Shown: piece by piece, positions 43,368 through 54,342 of the stretch
Numbering within the stretch: position 1 is the first letter of the stretch
Layout of the letters: each line of letters opens with the position of its first letter
NCBI GenBank assembly: GCA_019925105.1
Contig: JAHGAU010000032.1
Location: 310,001 to 374,000 of the forward strand
DNA length: 64,000 nt
Origin: Niebla homalea
Taxonomy: Eukaryota; Ascomycota; Lecanoromycetes; Lecanorales; Ramalinaceae
Direction of reading: 5' to 3'
Made by a program: the position numbers and the translations under genes
The notes under the pieces: generated by a model
The model's database searches: none
The model's input: the letters and a program-made list of their open reading frames with translations, nothing else
Told to the model about the DNA's origin: nothing

Positions 43368-46300
43368 ATGCAACGATGGGCCGTATACAGGCTGAAATGG
43401 AGGACTTTGTGATTTAAGGTGGCCAAGGACGCTGAAGGACGATTGAAAGTTGGAAAAGAAAGGGCTTTCGGAGTTTACGCAGGAACTCCATAGGATAGGT
43501 AAAGGAGTACAACGTTTGTTAAGCTCAGCTCAGAAGTCATGGAACGCACATTAAAAATTACATCCCACGTTTCCACCACCATGATTCTCTCCAAACACAA
43601 CAACATCCCCAGCCCCTTCCTCCCCAACCCGAACCCATTCTCCCAGTCAGCCACTACCTTGAACATCCTAACCACCTCTCCCCAATTCGCTACTATTCAT
43701 ACAGAAAACCCTCGACTTGAGCTCCGCGCAACCCAACCGTAAATTCACAACAGATCACCCCGCCGCCGCCGCCGCATCTCCACCACCCACGCATCCATCC
43801 CCGAATACCCATACCGAAATCGGCACTATCATCGCGTCTATCTATCTAGATGCCTCTCTCCTACCCGCTTCACGCCCAAGAAGGCTCAGACTCCGGAAAA
43901 AAAGCTCGTCACGGATCGATGTTGGAGGCTGCGAGCAGAAGAAAGACGAGGGATGTCTTTGAACCAAACTGTTGTTCTGGTGGAAGAGTGACGAGCTAGC
44001 TGTGTGCGCTATTTCGGGGATCTAGGGTTTTTGGTGCATAGCTGGAGGTGTGGTTCAATGTGCGTCCGCAAGGGGGGGGTTGTTGTTGTGGGGATGCTAC
44101 CGCATCGGTGATTGTCGTCCTTATAGGAGAGTCGTTGAAGAGGGTAGGAGGAAGGTTTAGCTTTATGGTAGCACGTTGATGCCATTCTACAGAAGACTCA
44201 CTTAGCTAGGATATTTGCAAATCGCTCCCGGGCTACTACACCCATGAGCTCTTTCTATCCCATCGGCGCTCGGGTGATTTGTCATCTCAGCCAGGTTTGT
44301 TCAGAGTGACGGGTCGCGCGCCTGGTGCTTCATTGGTGGGCGAACGATCATTGCCGTGTTCAGTACTGAAAGCAAGAGCCATCGTCAGGCAAGCCAACGG
44401 GTTTGGTTTGTACGGGTCCGACAGAGTGCATCCCCAGCTCCCGAACCCAACCGTGTGCAAATCTCGCCAGAGCTCCCGGGCGTCCCACGCACGAGTGGGA
44501 CGGTTCGGAGACCTGCCTGGAATCTTCTCCCCTGGGTTATTGATTGGGTAATTTACTGCGTTGAAGTCGACCAGGGTTTGGTCACAAGGATCCGCAAGGT
44601 CTTACTTATTTCTCGCCACTGGGGCCACAGGGATGTTAGGGCAGGAGCCACAATCCTCGTGCTGCACGACCGATCCCCACCACCGATAGCGGACGTAGGG
44701 CGAGGCAGGGTTTGGGCCGTCGATGAGTGCGGAGGGCCGTCGTTGGGAGTGGTTTCATGTTGGACAACCCTGTGGAGATTGGAATAATTAGGGGATGATA
44801 AGCGTAGTACTCGCTTACTTTGGCAGGTGACAAACGCTGATATTCTCGGGTGCTCCGACATCCTTGAGGGTATGTGATGTACATCATGTGTCCATGCCCA
44901 GCGATTTTGTGTCAATATGTTTGTTTTGGATTATGATGCGAATGTCTTGCTTTTTTCCCGGGCTGGTTGGGGATTAGGCTTTTCACTTTTGAGGCGAGAC
45001 GGCTGCGGCGTGATATGAAGCGATGAATTCTGCTCATAAACGAGTTTGGTCGCGTTTGTGAATCTGTCCAAGGCACATCTCGAAGAGCTGGAACCTTGCC
45101 ACTGTATAATTATGCAGTAAATCCTGTAGGTCGTGCGTCGGTGGTGCATATAAACCAGTTTCGTCATTCCGTGCGGGCATAATCTTGAACATCCCCTTCC
45201 GCGTTAGTCGTGAACATCCTTGAATACGGAAGGATTTCTGCCCAGTAAGTGATGGTTGGTGTTTCTAAAGCCAATGTACCTGAGTCCCTTCTGGAAGATG
45301 ATATCGTGTTACGTGGCTATGATTGTTTTGCAAACTAAGAAATTTTGCGAACGTATTCCTAAAGAGTAGAAACGCAGACTGCATTATACCAACCAACAGC
45401 AGATTCTGCAAAGCGGTCTCTCAATGCGTTTCGGCGGTATACATATCTTTTATACGGCCTGATTGAAGTCTGTACGATCAATCAACATATGTAAGTCATT
45501 GACGCTGATGAACATATAATTAGTCGGCGAGTATGCAGTAGCGTACTGAAAGAAGGATCACCTGTGATAGTCAAATCATGTTAAGGGGACTTGAGGCCCA
45601 GCAAGCACAACGAAAGGAACCTATGCCCGGTTCAGTAGATTGAGAGCAACACTAGCCTTCTTCTTTTGCGAGGACCGTGACATACGGTGACTTGATTAAC
45701 TTTTTCTTGCCCGAAACTTGAACACTCCTTGCTGAGTTCATTGGGCGACATAAAATATTGCACGAGTCTTTAACCTGCCTCTGAGTGATAATATGACTGC
45801 ATCACCATCTTTGTATATCATCGACGATGTTCGCCAACGATTCAGATATTCTGAGGGGTGGTCGCAACGCCCGTTCATTTTTTTCTCGCTAGGTCGTCTG
45901 CCCTTTTCTTCAATTGAACAAAAAGTGACCTCCATCCAGAATGTCTAATGTAAACGAAGTTGTCGGCTTCTTGGATGTTTCCAACTACTTTCGACGTGAC
46001 CAAGCAATTCTAAAATGCCTCGGATATCAGTCGGTGGCAAGTCTGTCCCCAAACCAAAAGGTACTGCCTTTGGAGTCAGGGCGCCATAAATCCCTTTTTC
46101 GTGATTTCTTTCAACTGGAAACTTCAACATGAATCGCAGAGGGCTGCAAGTTATGATATTTGGCCCAATAAGTGAGAATCTGTATCACGTAAGCTTTAGT
46201 AAGACACGACACAGCAGCGGAGGAATAGCGAGTCGTCACATAGCATGATCGTCGTACTTGATCGTCTTGTTATTGAAATGCTAGCAGGAAGTACGAACAT

Positions 46301-47918
46301 GTGTTCGTGATTCGCGCATGGGTCTGCGACCCAAACTTGTGGCAAGGACTTCGTACGTAACAAAGAAAGGCTCACTATTGGCCAAAAACCACCATATCTA
46401 AAAGAAGAAGGTCTCCACTTTCACATAATCAACACATGACGGCCAGACTTGCCGGAAGGAAATTGGAGAGATCTCTCTCGCCTTTCGCGCCATCACTCCA
46501 TCGATGCCAAGATCCTCGTTATCTGTGACAGTGTCTATCTTCCGACGGCCTTGGAAGCATATAGTCCACCCAGCAATCGCACGACTCGGGGGTATGACGC
46601 TTCAAGACGTTGTATCGGTGGTCACACGCTACAATGAGCCAAGGACAGATGCGAGACGCGTTGTCATACGCATAGGTATATGGGTGTGGATGATATGTAT
46701 GTGGATTGCGTATGATCTATCTAAGAGACATGGTGCTATCAGCATGAAATACCCAGGTGGTATGAGATGTACGGCTGAGTGATGATATCTACACGCGCTA
46801 TGATAGTGTCTTGGCACCGCTCGCATGACGGCTCAGTGACACTCCATGCAACACCACCACCATGCCTGCACCCAGGCTGACACGCATCAAATCCAATCTT
46901 GCAAGTTCATTGGCAGATTCTGACTTATCAAGACTGTCTCATACACTCCTAGACACTCTTTTGCCCGGGCTGACGCACCTCCACGCGCGGATCTGGTGTT
47001 AAGTCGAAGGGATAGCTCGTCGACGGCACCTTACCCAATCTATCAAACATAGAACATCCGGCGTTGGAATGGGGGAGTAATTCGTAGAAGGCACTTTACC
47101 CAATTGATCCAATATTTTGGGGGAGTAACTCTTAGGCGGCGCCTTACCCAATCTATCAAACATAGAACTTCTGGCGTTGGATCGGTGGTGCAACTTGGTG
47201 GCCGCGCTAGACCGTCATTTCATCGAAATTATCGTAACGTCCAGCGTGGGAAGTTTGGCCGCCCAGTTACTCTGTTACCGACTTTGGGGCAAAACATATG
47301 GATTGTGGTTCAAGGGTATCTGGAGGTCGTTGCAACGCGAAAAGTATTGCAGTAAATATATGCAATACCAAGCAGAGCTATATGGAGGGAGGAGAAGAAT
47401 TGCCTCGCGACATTTCGATGTTTGGAACCCTTACTCAACATGATCTTCAGGGAATGTCTGCAACCACGTTCGGACCAAGTGAGTAGATTATAAGGTAAGT
47501 GATTGTCACAGCCGCGATTTATAATGGCAATCCAAATGTATGAAGGGCAATGAATTCCGCGTTCCACATTTTTGGGGTTTGATGTCAAAAACGCATTTAT
47601 CATGAACCTTTAAGCAGTACCTTACACAACGTATGGAGCCTTTCACAATGCTCTGCAGCACGCACTGATAACAGATCGAGCTCTTTGTAAACGTATTTCA
47701 TAAAGCTATGAATCCATAATTTCACGGCTCGCGCGAAAATGTCTGAGCCAGCCCTATCATAATCAGGCCCAACTCCAACATCATGCAGGATTGCCTCAGT
47801 GCCCTACACCATGATGCACCCAATGACAGTCGATCCCAACGAACTGCGCCTCTAAACCAGCGTTCCTTAGTTCAAATGTGGCGGACACGAAGCATCTGCG
47901 CGTGCGCTCATCCAGCGC
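43368..47918. other. 4.5 kb region without a supported gene
   Basis: Open frames of up to 143 codons occur (e.g. 44356-44787) but none has a domain, a credible start context or consistent splicing. Parts are AT-rich (45270-45560, 46130-46440). The one clear structure is a short repeat cluster at 47026-47181. Decayed transposon sequence is possible but cannot be shown by eye. Confidence 0.6.
47026..47181. repeat. Direct repeats of a ~43 bp motif with an intervening variant
   Basis: A 43-base motif at 47026-47068 recurs at 47139-47181 with three mismatches, 113 bases apart. A partial third version lies between them (from ~47090). A linking GGGGGAGTAA motif also occurs twice, so the underlying unit is about 50-60 bases. 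Confidence 0.85.
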
Positions 47919-48632
47919 TCACCTCATTTGCGAATCGGAAGCCGCCAGCATATCAGTTGACGTGTCAGCAATAGTCGCCCCAGCCGATGCGCCCGCGACA
48001 CCAGGAACGACACCCGAAGCTGCAGCCGCACCCGCAAGCTTGTTCTGACTCCCTGGCTGGGTACCTGAAGGATGGTGCGAGGCTGTGTTATTCCGGCTGT
48101 GCTCAAGCAGCGGTGGCAGCGCGAACGCGCCGAGGTGATACACAGGTTCGCCAATCTTGTCGGTGTCGACAACGACGTCCATGAACTTGGGACCCTTGGC
48201 GGCGGCGACTTTGGGGTATGCAGCCAAGATGGTATCGATGGCAGCTTTGACTTCGGGGGTCAGGTGCGTGTTGTTGTGTTGTCGGCGATGCTCCATTGGG
48301 AGGAGAGGCATGCCGGGCCCCTGCCGACTCTTGCCACTCTTGAGTGTGGTCATTGTGCTGCTGCCAGTGCCGAGTGGGGCGGACGCGCCGGTTCCGGTAC
48401 CAGTGTCGCCACTTGCAGTTGAGCCATCTTCAGTGGTGTGAGGTAACGTTGCATCAGCACCATCCATAGTAGGGTGGGCAGTATCAATTGCTGTGTTGTT
48501 GTTGCCAGTATCGGTAATGTCAGTGCCGGTACCAGGGGTATCAATGCCAGTTCTGGTAGTATCTGAACCTTGAGGCAGCGCAACTGCAAAGGATGCGAGT
48601 GCAAGCACGAGGTAGAGCGGAGAGGACCTCAT
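47919..48632 (-). CDS. Small secreted Thr/Gly/Ala-rich protein
   Basis: Single frame of 237 residues from ATG 48630-48632. It starts with a clear signal peptide (SSPLYLVLALASFAVALPQ, cleavage near residue 19-22). Residues 24-110 are Thr/Asp/Gly-rich with TGTG-type repeats and several NNT/NNTxT sequons, suggesting an O-glycosylated stretch. A short conserved-looking segment (HLTPEVKAAIDTILAAYPKVAAAKG, ~123-147) follows, then an Ala/Gly/Ser-rich tail. There are no cysteines and no GPI-type hydrophobic C-terminus. It could be a cell-wall or apoplastic protein; no family is recognised. The promoter side contains an AT-rich stretch. Confidence 0.72.
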   Translation of the reverse strand: MRSSPLYLVLALASFAVALPQGSDTTRTGIDTPGTGTDITDTGNNNTAIDTAHPTMDGADATLPHTTEDGSTASGDTGTGTGASAPLGTGSSTMTTLKSGKSRQGPGMPLLPMEHRRQHNNTHLTPEVKAAIDTILAAYPKVAAAKGPKFMDVVVDTDKIGEPVYHLGAFALPPLLEHSRNNTASHHPSGTQPGSQNKLAGAAAASGVVPGVAGASAGATIADTSTDMLAASDSQMR

Positions 48633-50030
48633 CTTGATAGCTAATGGCGCTGTGAAAGTTGGACTTCAATGGCAAATGTAGGCACTGGCACATACAAGAT
48701 CAGGATATTCATAAGCAGATGGTTCTGAAAGGACGAAGGTGCTCCGCCAAGATTTATAAATCAGACTATTCATGGCACCGTATGTGAGGGTTTTGCAGTG
48801 ACCTAATGTACTTGACACCCAACGTCGCAACCTGACTGCAAGCCCTGGGGCGGTTTCTTACATTCGGCTTCGCCAAATGCTTAGCCTGTAAAATGTCAGT
48901 ACAATTCGTCAGCTCTTCGCTTATTTGTCAGTACCAGGTTGGTTGCGACGGGCCTTTGCAAGAAGGCCTCGTCATCAGTAGGGACTTCTAAACAACGAGT
49001 GCGCGAGTGTGGGGAAGGGCCAATCAGCCGTGTGTGGCTATACGTCGTCCGCGTTTGAGAACGAAACGCACGGGAGGTTAGTTGTGAATCAAAAGACGGG
49101 ACCTACAAATAGTACCAAGCTTTCGGGAGTCGATGACTAGAATCATGGAGAAGGGCCGCTGTGGGAAAGGGTTAGAGGTGATCAATTCTTTGACTTCACC
49201 CAATCGGCCTCAGTACGAGCGCCTAACACAGCACATTCAAGCACACGAAGCGCTTTTCAACGCCCACTTTGAGAAACGTTGAGCAGTCTGCCACAATACC
49301 AGAGGCCTAAGTGATCATCTCCTTGAGTGTTCATGAATCTGAGGACGGATCTGTGGTGGATCGCTCAAATCGCTTGTGCGCCAAGTCGGAATGTTTCAAA
49401 TGGTGGTGCGACACGGGAACATCAAATGGGCAACGCAAAGACGACGCGTCATCGAGATCTCACAGTCTTCGGGTCTCTGAGAGCTTTGACCTAGCACAGC
49501 CCTCTCATTCAGAAAATTGATGGGTCTTTGCTAGGTTATCTGAACCAATGTTCACATCAAAGAAGCTTGACGTTGAAGACAAGCTTGAATTTGACGCCCT
49601 AAGCGAGCAACCCGCTGCACCGGCCCGCTATATTTAATCCCAAATATAAAACCCACTTTCGCATCGTCAACTATTCCATTACCGAGCAGATTACTCTTTG
49701 TGGCTACACATCTTTATTGGTGATGGGAATGAACTATGGTCCTTTGAGCGACATTTGAAATATATTTTGTTAGAGAAGTGGCATTGTTCACGTGATGTGT
49801 ATTGCATTGAGCGGCGTCATGACGTCTGATCACATCTGAAGAGGCAGATGTAATCTTATCTCGACAAATCAAATGCGATTGCTTGGAATTGCGCATGATC
49901 CAGACTGCTTCTTTCTCCAACAGATTTCCGCTTATTTAAGGCGTTATCACCCAACACCACTCTTACGATGCTTAAGGACCAAGTTTGTACTTGAGACCAC
50001 TACTAGCTCCCAGATCACCTGAACTTTACA
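48633..50030. other. Divergent intergenic region
   Basis: 1.4 kb between the small secreted protein gene and the DUF2470 gene. No coding content seen. AT-rich patches near 49630-49680 include a TATATTTAA stretch that could serve a promoter. Confidence 0.55.
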
Positions 50031-50735
50031 ATGGCTTCTCCTCCCTCAAAAGAGGCTGCCGCCAAGTCCCGTATCATAACCCACATGAATCACGACCACC
50101 GCGACTCCCTTTCCCGCTATCTCGAACACATTCACCACATCCCATCGTACCGAGCGCGCCACGCCACTCTTACCGATCTCACCTTCTCCTACCTCGAGAT
50201 CCGCCTCCCACCTTTCCTTTCCCTCTTTGGGTCAGGAACCTACTACAAAATTCCCATCACCCCGCCAATGACCTCGTGGGCCGATACCCGTCCTCGCGTC
50301 GTCGAAATGGATCACGCAGCCCTATCAGCGCTCGATCGCAGCTCAATTACTGTAAAGAGATATGTACCGCCGAATCGAGCGTGGATGATCGTGGTGATGT
50401 CCGCCCTCGTGGCCACGTACGTGTGCTTTTCGCGCAGGGCGAATTTCCTACCGGGGAGTCTGTTCTACGAGACACTGGGGCTGCGAAACGTCGCTGGCTT
50501 TGCACAGTGGTGCTACGACATCCAACCGCCATTGATGGTGCTGACCCACGCGATCCACGCCGGCGAGGCGTGGTGGCTGAACAGAAGCAGATTGAGGAAG
50601 CACTCGGTAGCCACGTTCTCGCGGGTCTGGTGGGCATGGATTGTGAGTTCATATTGTGAAGGATTTGGGGCGACGGTGAGGTTTGATGAGCTGGTTAAGG
50701 AGGAGGAGATCAAGAAGCAGAAGCAGGCGCATTGA
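50031..50735 (+). CDS. DUF2470-domain integral membrane protein
   Basis: Single frame of 234 residues from ATG 50031. The N-terminal ~85 residues match the DUF2470 pattern found in some haem-binding-related proteins: KSRIITHMNHDHRDSLSRYLEHI with the conserved MNxDH core. Two or three hydrophobic segments follow: RAWMIVVMSALVATYVCF (~118-135), a weaker one around residues 150-185 (MVLTHAIHAGEAWWL), and RVWWAWIVSSYCEGFGATVRF (~198-218). The C-terminus is charged (EEEIKKQKQAH). Fungal proteins with this N-terminus plus TM layout are common but uncharacterised, and probably sit in an internal membrane. Confidence 0.85.
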   Translation: MASPPSKEAAAKSRIITHMNHDHRDSLSRYLEHIHHIPSYRARHATLTDLTFSYLEIRLPPFLSLFGSGTYYKIPITPPMTSWADTRPRVVEMDHAALSALDRSSITVKRYVPPNRAWMIVVMSALVATYVCFSRRANFLPGSLFYETLGLRNVAGFAQWCYDIQPPLMVLTHAIHAGEAWWLNRSRLRKHSVATFSRVWWAWIVSSYCEGFGATVRFDELVKEEEIKKQKQAH

Positions 50736-51681
50736 TCGAGAAACCTTCACAATCGCGAAGAATAGCCTGAGATGCGGTCGATTTGAGACAAGCGCGTTGA
50801 CGGAGAAGATTTCAGCTTCTATTAAAATAACTGTGCCACGTGAAAAGTCAACTCTCGTAATGAAGTGGCACGTCGGCTTGGACGAAACTCTGGATGTGAC
50901 AATGACATAATGAACTTCGCGGACTATGTCACATAATTCACCCCCTTTGACTGAGCCGGTTATGGGAAAAAGCTGTTTGCTGGTGGGGCCCGAGGCAGGC
51001 GGATACCGAGTGTGGGGCGTGCGTTTGCAGGGTTGGAGGGAGCAAGGGAAGGGGAGTTGGCTGGGAGTATCACAGGATTCTGGACGGGTACATTGGGGAG
51101 GGAGTGGAATGGGAATTGTAGGGGTGAATCAGGCGGGAGTGATGCGGCTTCCTGAATTTCGAAGGGTCGGCGGTAAGGCATTGCATGATCGTGAAACCGT
51201 GCGGGTACCAACGTTCTTCTCGCATTTTATTTTCACTTACGGCCTGTTTTACGCAATCTAACGATTTGAATCTCAACCGCATGCCACCGATATACGACCT
51301 AATTTGGAGCTCCACGTTGGTAGTCCACTCCTCTTTCTCTAATCCTCGGGCCCAACCACCCCCCCTTCCCCCCATCCCCTCCTCCCCTGTATCAACACGC
51401 CGTTCAAAACATTCTCGTCAGGCGCTTGTTCCATCTAGTGAAATACTAATCCATAGCCCATGCCTTCAGCTTCCAATCCATCCTTGTTATGGAGAGCGTC
51501 GTTTCGACTATCACAAACCTAAACAGTCCTCCCTGCACAGAGATACCATCCACAGTCACACGTCGCCTCCCCCATCCTCTTCTTCCAAGAGGCAAGAAAC
51601 CTCGCCCCTCTCCTCCCACTCCCTCCTTCCCGGCCCCGGTATAATCTTCCTGCCTTACATGGCCCCTACCCCCTTCATCCT
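50736..51681. other. Intergenic region, no gene seen
   Basis: About 950 bases between convergent genes. Its open frames are Pro/Gly/Arg-rich products of skewed composition (G-rich 50930-51130, C-rich 51350-51720). No domain is recognisable. Confidence 0.6.
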
Positions 51682-52185
51682 TCACCGCCGCCCCCACTCA
51701 AACCCTCTCGCCCCCCCCGCCTCCTCAATAAATCCGCTCCCGACCATCGCAAACCGTGGCGTCTCTCTCGGTATCCTAGTCGCGCCCCCGGCATTCGCGA
51801 CGTTGATTTCCGTCTGCCTCAGTACTTCGCTCGGCGATGCCGTGGCTGGGGCTGTTACCCCAGGGTTCGGAGAGGCCGCCATCACGGGGGCATCTGAGGG
51901 TGAGGATGTTGTGTTTGAGGAAGGGTCGGAGGCGTGGGCGGTGGCGAATTCGCGTTGTCTGCGTCGGGGTTTTGGTGGGTCAGTGATGGAAAGCTTGACA
52001 ACGATAGATAAGAAATTCGGAGTGGGAACGGGGACAAGGTGTGAGGGTCTTGAGGCTTGCAAAAAATGGTGGGGTACGTACGCGTTCTTCTGCGCCTCGA
52101 TGGCGGGCTGGAAAATGTAGACGCCCGTCCCGATGCCGATGGCGGTGACGGTGGCGAGGGGGAGGAAGTTGCGCGCCAAGGACAT
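51682..52185 (-). CDS. Small single-TM protein, possibly mitochondrial
   Basis: Two exons: 52185-52082 and 51958-51682, with a 123-base intron (donor GTACGT, branch CTGAC, acceptor GCAG); phase 2; 126 residues after splicing. Leaving the intron in also gives an open frame (167 residues), but the splice signals are strong. The N-terminus SLARNFLPLATVTAIGIGTGVYIF is one TM helix with a short positive N-end, followed by a hydrophilic Ala/Ser/Pro-rich tail ending GFEWGRR. This topology fits a small inner-membrane or MICOS-type mitochondrial protein; no family is assigned. It shares a 225-base divergent promoter with the kynurenine aminotransferase gene. Confidence 0.65.
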   Translation of the reverse strand: MSLARNFLPLATVTAIGIGTGVYIFQPAIEAQKNAYVPHHFLQASRPSHLVPVPTPNFLSIVVKLSITDPPKPRRRQREFATAHASDPSSNTTSSPSDAPVMAASPNPGVTAPATASPSEVLRQTEINVANAGGATRIPRETPRFAMVGSGFIEEAGGARGFEWGRR

Positions 52186-52410
52186 GGTTGTTACTCCAAC
52201 TCAGCTAGCTTTCCCGGGGGGAAATGGTGGCGCGGGTTGAGATATTAGTGAATGTGAGTGTAGACCGTAAAGTCAATTTGATGAAGTCGTTTCGTCTCTC
52301 AATGGCGTCATCGTGCATGACCGAGGTCGGAGTTAGACGACGACGAACAACTTTGCGCTGCAGCACAATATTTCACCCACATTCTCACCTCTAGAATCGT
52401 TTCAATTGGT
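52186..52410. promoter_or_regulatory. Short bidirectional promoter between small TM protein and BNA3-like gene
   Basis: Only 225 bases separate two divergent ATGs, so both genes must share the regulatory region. No specific factor site was identified. Confidence 0.5.
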
Positions 52411-54062
52411 ATGCTCGCTCCTTTGAGACTTCCTCCCACCATTGCTCGTACCTGTGTCAAGACTTTGAGATTAGTAGATCCCTTCCGCGCACGCTTCGCA
52501 TCAACCGCAACGATGGGGCGGAGTGATGCTTTCCGCCCCGCGGCGAGGGTAGCCGGGCAGAAGCAGGATGTTTGGTACCGGGGGAATCCCCTTCGATTAG
52601 CCATTCGAGGCTAGGGGTGATCCATGCTCACGAATGATCAGGACAATCATCAATGAAGCCGCGACGAACTCTCCCAAACAGCCCATCATCAACATGGGCC
52701 AGGGGTTTTTGTGAGTATGGAAGCCACCTTGCCCTCAATGTGCCGCGGTATCAGCCGAATTGCACAATCAATGGAAATGAGGACATGGAACTGAGAGTAC
52801 GATGGGATAGTGGCTACAACCCACCCTCCTTCGTTACCGACGCCGCCAAATCCGCCCTCGATCGTGTGGATTGCAACCAATACTCTCCAACAAAGGTAGG
52901 AGACACCACCTCCGTTCCCCTCCTGTCACCCCCCGCCGGGCCCTTGCGCCCCGCCCTCTTCATATCATAGCCACTACTGACACCCCCCCAGGGCCGCCCC
53001 CGGCTGAAACAAGCCATCGCCCAAGCCTATACGCCCAGCACCCCCCACCTCTCCCAGCCCCTCAACCCGGCCACCGAAATCACGATAACCACCGGCGCCA
53101 ACGAAGGCATGCTCTCCGCCTTCATGGCCTTTATCGAGCCCGGCGACGAGGTCATCCTCTTCGAACCCTTCTTCGACCAATACATCCCCAACATCCTTAT
53201 GGCCGGCGGTGTCGTCCGATACGTGCCCCTGAACCCGCCCACCAACGGCAGCCGGGCGAAGACGAGCAGCGCCGACTGGACGCTCGACCTGTCCGAGCTG
53301 AAGCGCGCCATCGGCGCGAGGACGCGCATGCTGGTGCTGAACACGCCGCACAACCCGATCGGCAAGATCTTCTCGGCCGAAGAGCTGGCCGTCATTGGCC
53401 GCTTGTGCGTCGAGCACGAGATCATCCTCTTGAGCGATGAGGTGTACGATCGACTGCCCTACGTGCCCTTCACCCCGCCCCGGGCGCTGTCGAGGGAGGT
53501 GGCGAAGTTGACGCTCACGGTCGGGTCGGCGGGCAAGAATTTCTATGCCACGGGTTGGAGGGTGGGGTGGTTGCTGGGCCCCGCGGAATTGATCCAGCAT
53601 GTCAGCGCGGCGCACACGAGGATCTGCTACAGCAGTGTCAGCCCCCTCCAAGAAGCCTGCGCGGTGGGGTTCGAAAAGGCCGATGAGCTGGGGTTTTGGG
53701 AACAGTCCCGCACCGAGATGCAGGGCAAGGTGAGGAGATTCTGCGATGTGCTGGATGAGTTGGGGTTACCCTACAGTGAGCCCGAGGGGGGTTATTTCGT
53801 GATGGCGAATTTCGCCAAGGTGGAGTTGCCCACAGATTATGCGTGGCCTGAGGTGATTAAAGGACGGCCCCGGGATTTCAAACTGGCGTGGTGGTTGATC
53901 ATGGAGCACGGCGTGGCAGCGATACCGCCAACAGAATTCTATACCGAGGCGAATCAGGGGGCGGTGGAGGATTGGTTGAGGTTTGCGGTGTGTAAGGATG
54001 ATGACGTGTTGGAGGGGGCGAAGGAGCGATTGAGGGGGTTGAAGGGATGGATTAGGGGATGA
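52411..54062 (+). CDS. BNA3: Kynurenine aminotransferase (BNA3/KAT-type)
   Basis: Four exons: 52411-52574, 52642-52710, 52811-52895 and 52992-54062; introns of 67, 100 and 96 bases; 462 residues. All junction phases agree and join conserved class I aminotransferase segments: DVW-TIINEAAT, INMGQGFF-GYNPP, NQYSPTK-GRPRLK. Later motifs are TTGANEGMLSAFMAF, the LNTPHNPIGKIF loop, SDEVYDRLPY and the PLP lysine in SAGKNFYATGWRVGW (K288). The family transaminates kynurenine to kynurenate, and some members act as glutamine transaminase or cysteine S-conjugate lyase. The N-terminus (about 35 basic, hydroxylated residues ending ARFASTAT) looks like a mitochondrial presequence. The protein has full length for the family. 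Confidence 0.92.
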
Positions 54063-54342
54063 TCTTGGAGTGGAAGGGGTCGGTGGTACTGATAGCAGGA
54101 GGAAAGGGGAGTAGAGAGCATAGAGGAAGGAGAGATAGAAGTAAAAGGGGATTAGATAACCCACATGCCTCGTGAATGAATGTGTATGTATCATAGCTCA
54201 TCATAATTATCATGTTCTGCCACTGGATCTGAGCAGACCTTTGCAATCTCCGCACCGCTGCTTTTGCGCTCCTCCCGCCAAACATTGCTCTGACGTCGCC
54301 GTTCATAACGATCGAGCTTAGGTCCTGGCATTTGGCCGTCGT
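54063..54342. other. Short intergenic region between convergent genes
   Basis: 280 bases with no features besides the presumed 3' ends of both genes. Confidence 0.5.

Noticed and set aside
44279..44787. Overlapping frames of 90 and 143 codons
   Set aside because: No domain and no conserved-looking segment; probably chance frames in a GC-rich patch.
51959..52081. Unspliced 167-residue version of the small TM protein
   Set aside because: The segment has strong donor, branch and acceptor signals and unlike composition, so it was treated as an intron.
51185..52120. 311-codon plus-strand open frame
   Set aside because: Pro/Ser/Arg-rich composition; it overlaps antisense the better-supported small TM gene and has no domain.
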